Source: Bacteroidia bacterium (GTDB lineage: Bacteria > Bacteroidota > Bacteroidia > Bacteroidales > VadinHA17). Taken from it: a DNA stretch of 8,408 bases. Of this stretch, positions 6,857 through 8,408 are shown piece after piece; positions within the stretch are counted from its first letter, which is position 1; every line of letters begins with the position of its first letter. Under the pieces are notes generated by a model. It searched no databases. It saw only the letters and a program-made list of their open reading frames with translations, and was not told where the DNA came from. A program made the position numbers and the translations under genes. The DNA lies in the NCBI GenBank assembly GCA_026391515.1, contig JAPLEC010000363.1, positions 1 through 8,408 of the forward strand. The letters run 5' to 3'.

Positions 6857-6901
6857 TTGCACCATGCACCTTGTACCTTTGCACCTTTATGCCTTTACGC
6901 C
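6857..6901 (-). repeat. GGYRYAAA repeat array overlapping the transporter stop codon
   Basis: Three heptamers (plus strand TTGCACC, ATGCACC, TTGTACC; 6857-6877) run into three octamers (TTTGCACC, TTTATGCC, TTTACGCC; 6878-6901). The two inner octamers encode the transporter's last residues and its TAA (6887-6889), so the array overlaps the coding sequence by 15 bases. The consensus and strand match the array at 4578-4617. It fills most of the 65-base gap to the NagB-like gene. Confidence 0.8.
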
Positions 6902-8206
6902 TTCCTTAATATATTCCAGATTATCATTCAGGGGTACCATTTTTGGCATCAGCAGGTGGACAAATCCCAGAATGATCAGATATGAAGAACCTGCAATGAT
7001 AAAAGCCCAGAAATATCCTGAATTATTTGCAGTATCCAGCACGGAACCTAAAGCAATGTCAGCAATTATTGAGGCAGCCACTCCAATCATTTTTCCAATT
7101 CCTATTACAGAGGCGGTTGCTTTTTTCGGGAAAACATCAGGAACCAGGGTATAACCATTAATTGACCACGCCTGATGTCCTGCTGCACCTAAAGCAATTA
7201 AAAATACAGCAAGCCATTTACTTGTGACAACAGGTACTATAGTTAACGGTAAAATAATAATTGCACAAACCAGCATTGTTGTTTTTCTGGCTTTATTTAT
7301 AGACCATCCTTTTTTTATTAATACTCCTGAGGCATATCCTCCGATGAGGCTGCCGGCATCAGCCATAATAAAGATCACCAGGAATGGAAGTCCAATGTTT
7401 TTAATATCCACACCAAACTGTTCATTCAGGAATTTCGCACCCCAGAATAAGTAAAACCACCAGACAGCATCGGTCAAAGTGGTCAGTGCAAAAGCCCATG
7501 TTTCTCTTCTTGGTATAAGTTTCAGCCAGGGGATTTTTTCTCTTGTTTCTTCTTCTGAATCAATGTTAATATAGACTAATTCATTCTTCGACAATCTTGG
7601 ATGTAATTCAGGTTTCTTATAGGTCTTCAGCCATAAAAAAACCCAGAGAGAACTGAGCACTCCTGTAATAAGAAAAGGTATCTGCCAGTTTTTACCCTCA
7701 ACTGAAACTATAGCTCCGACAATGAACGGAGCAAGTATCGCCCCTACACTTGTCGATGCGTCAAAAATGCCGGTTGCAAAAGCACGATCCCTTTTTGGAA
7801 ACCATTCGGCTACAGTTTTAATTGCTGCCGGAAAATTCCCGGACTCACCGATACCAAGTCCAAAACGTGCTACAATAAATCCGACCAGACTAAATGACTG
7901 CCTGATTGCAGCATGAAGCATACCGAACAGGCTCCAAATAACAATTGATACTGTATATCCAATTTTAGTACCGAACCTGTCAATGATCCCGCCCATGAAT
8001 AATAATCCCATTCCATAGGCAATTTTGAAAGAAACCATTATGGCAGCATAATCTTTATTTGACCAGTCAAAAAGGTTTTGCAGCGTCGGAGCCATTACTC
8101 CAAGAATACTCCGGTCGAAGTAATTTATTGTTGTGGCCATGAAGACCAGGGCAAGAATCCTGTACCTGTAATGCCCTATCTTATCATGTTCATTGAAATC
8201 TCTCAT
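6887..8206 (-). CDS. MFS transporter of the anion:cation symporter (ExuT-like) family
   Basis: A 439-residue inner-membrane permease with about twelve hydrophobic helices split by a charged central loop (about residues 195-235). The N-terminal NYFDR motif (28-32), the GGIIDRFGTK loop (MFS motif A, 72-81) and RFGLGIGESGNFPAA (114-128) followed by EWFPKRDRA are the signatures of the ACS/hexuronate transporter group, which imports sugar acids such as galacturonate or glucuronate with protons. The exact substrate is not readable. It is the first gene of a likely minus-strand operon with the NagB-like and oxidoreductase genes, which fits uptake of a sugar acid or amino-sugar derivative. The ATG at 8206 is the first in frame and gives a normal length. 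The final residues (EGVKA) and stop lie within an octamer repeat array, suggesting the C-terminus was fixed by the repeat. Candidate operator repeats lie 32-125 bases upstream. Confidence 0.9.
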   Translation of the reverse strand: MRDFNEHDKIGHYRYRILALVFMATTINYFDRSILGVMAPTLQNLFDWSNKDYAAIMVSFKIAYGMGLLFMGGIIDRFGTKIGYTVSIVIWSLFGMLHAAIRQSFSLVGFIVARFGLGIGESGNFPAAIKTVAEWFPKRDRAFATGIFDASTSVGAILAPFIVGAIVSVEGKNWQIPFLITGVLSSLWVFLWLKTYKKPELHPRLSKNELVYINIDSEEETREKIPWLKLIPRRETWAFALTTLTDAVWWFYLFWGAKFLNEQFGVDIKNIGLPFLVIFIMADAGSLIGGYASGVLIKKGWSINKARKTTMLVCAIIILPLTIVPVVTSKWLAVFLIALGAAGHQAWSINGYTLVPDVFPKKATASVIGIGKMIGVAASIIADIALGSVLDTANNSGYFWAFIIAGSSYLIILGFVHLLMPKMVPLNDNLEYIKEGVKA

Positions 8207-8237
8207 CGAGCTATGAGTTTGTTACGATTTCGATTAT

Positions 8238-8264
8238 GTGGTTTAGCATATTTAATTTAACCAC
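8238..8264. promoter_or_regulatory. Candidate operator inverted repeat upstream of the transporter operon
   Basis: GTGGTT (8238-8243) and AACCAC (8259-8264) are perfect six-base arms around a 15-base AT-rich spacer, 32 bases upstream of the transporter ATG. The position suits a repressor or activator of a sugar operon, but no regulator gene is in the window and no family-specific motif is recognised. No clear TTG/TAnnTTTG promoter was found between 8207 and 8408. Confidence 0.35.
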
Positions 8265-8295
8265 GCCACTGAAACAAAAATGAAATATACATAAA

Positions 8296-8331
8296 ATTGT
8301 TTTTCAGAGTCCACAGCTGCAGAAAAACAAT
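8296..8331. other. Ten-base perfect inverted repeat, possible terminator or operator
   Basis: ATTGTTTTTC (8296-8305) is the exact reverse complement of GAAAAACAAT (8322-8331), with a 16-base spacer. Read on the minus strand the hairpin is followed by TTTTA, so it could end a minus-strand gene lying right of the window. It could equally be an operator for the transporter operon. Confidence 0.4.
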
Positions 8332-8370
8332 ATTGAGATTTTAAGCTTTTTTAAGCCAATTATATTCCAA

Positions 8371-8399
8371 TAATTTCTAAATTCGTAATTCCTAATTCG
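8371..8399. repeat. TAATTCG heptamer array at the right edge
   Basis: About four units of TAATTCG in 29 bases: TAATTTC, TAAATTCG, TAATTCC, TAATTCG, running on into TAATAATT. It differs from the GGYRYAAA family. The rest of 8332-8370 holds a direct repeat TTTTAAGC (8339-8346 and 8349-8356) and no gene. Confidence 0.6.
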
Positions 8400-8408
8400 T
8401 AATAATTT

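Noticed and set aside
4578..6901. Octamer arrays as a CRISPR array
   Set aside because: The units are contiguous with no unique spacers, and no cas gene is present.

Overview
The window looks like chromosomal DNA of a member of the Bacteroidota. It is AT-rich, the starts are preceded by A/T-rich stretches rather than Shine-Dalgarno sequences, and exported proteins have short signal peptides ending in S-Q. One promoter fits the Bacteroidota sigma-ABfr pattern (TTG, 20-base spacer, TAnnTTTG). The families present (secreted caspase, DUF4384-like protein, membrane SpoIIE phosphatase, Tat-exported Gfo/Idh/MocA oxidoreductase) are all common there. I cannot place it below phylum.

Layout. Bases 1-84 hold a probable terminator of a gene outside the window and the leader of the first gene. 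One plus-strand gene (85-1773) encodes an exported caspase-family protein with an unusual build: a degenerate caspase domain that has lost both catalytic residues, an Ig-like linker, then an intact caspase domain. It converges on a minus-strand gene (1819-2760) for an exported DUF4384-like protein, a domain often linked to bacterial caspases. A hairpin terminator lies between them and runs into the DUF4384 gene's last codons. Next on the minus strand is a gene for a six-helix membrane SpoIIE/PP2C phosphatase (2882 to about 4414). It has its own good promoter and a cluster of palindromes at its 5' end.

The right half (4620-8206) is a probable three-gene minus-strand operon, transcribed in the order MFS sugar-acid transporter, NagB-like hexosamine-6-phosphate deaminase/isomerase, Tat-exported Gfo/Idh/MocA oxidoreductase. 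It reads as a sugar or amino-sugar uptake and catabolism cassette with unknown substrate. Inverted repeats upstream of the transporter are candidate operators or terminators.

Small repeats. An octamer repeat, GGYRYAAA on the minus strand, sits at or within a few bases of the stop codon of three of the five minus-strand genes, and in one case supplies the last codons and the stop. A second short repeat, heptamer TAATTCG, lies at the right edge. The most unusual items are the pseudo-caspase/caspase tandem and the stop-codon-associated repeat. No rRNA, tRNA, CRISPR array, transposase or phage gene was seen. No intergenic stretch exceeds about 210 bases.
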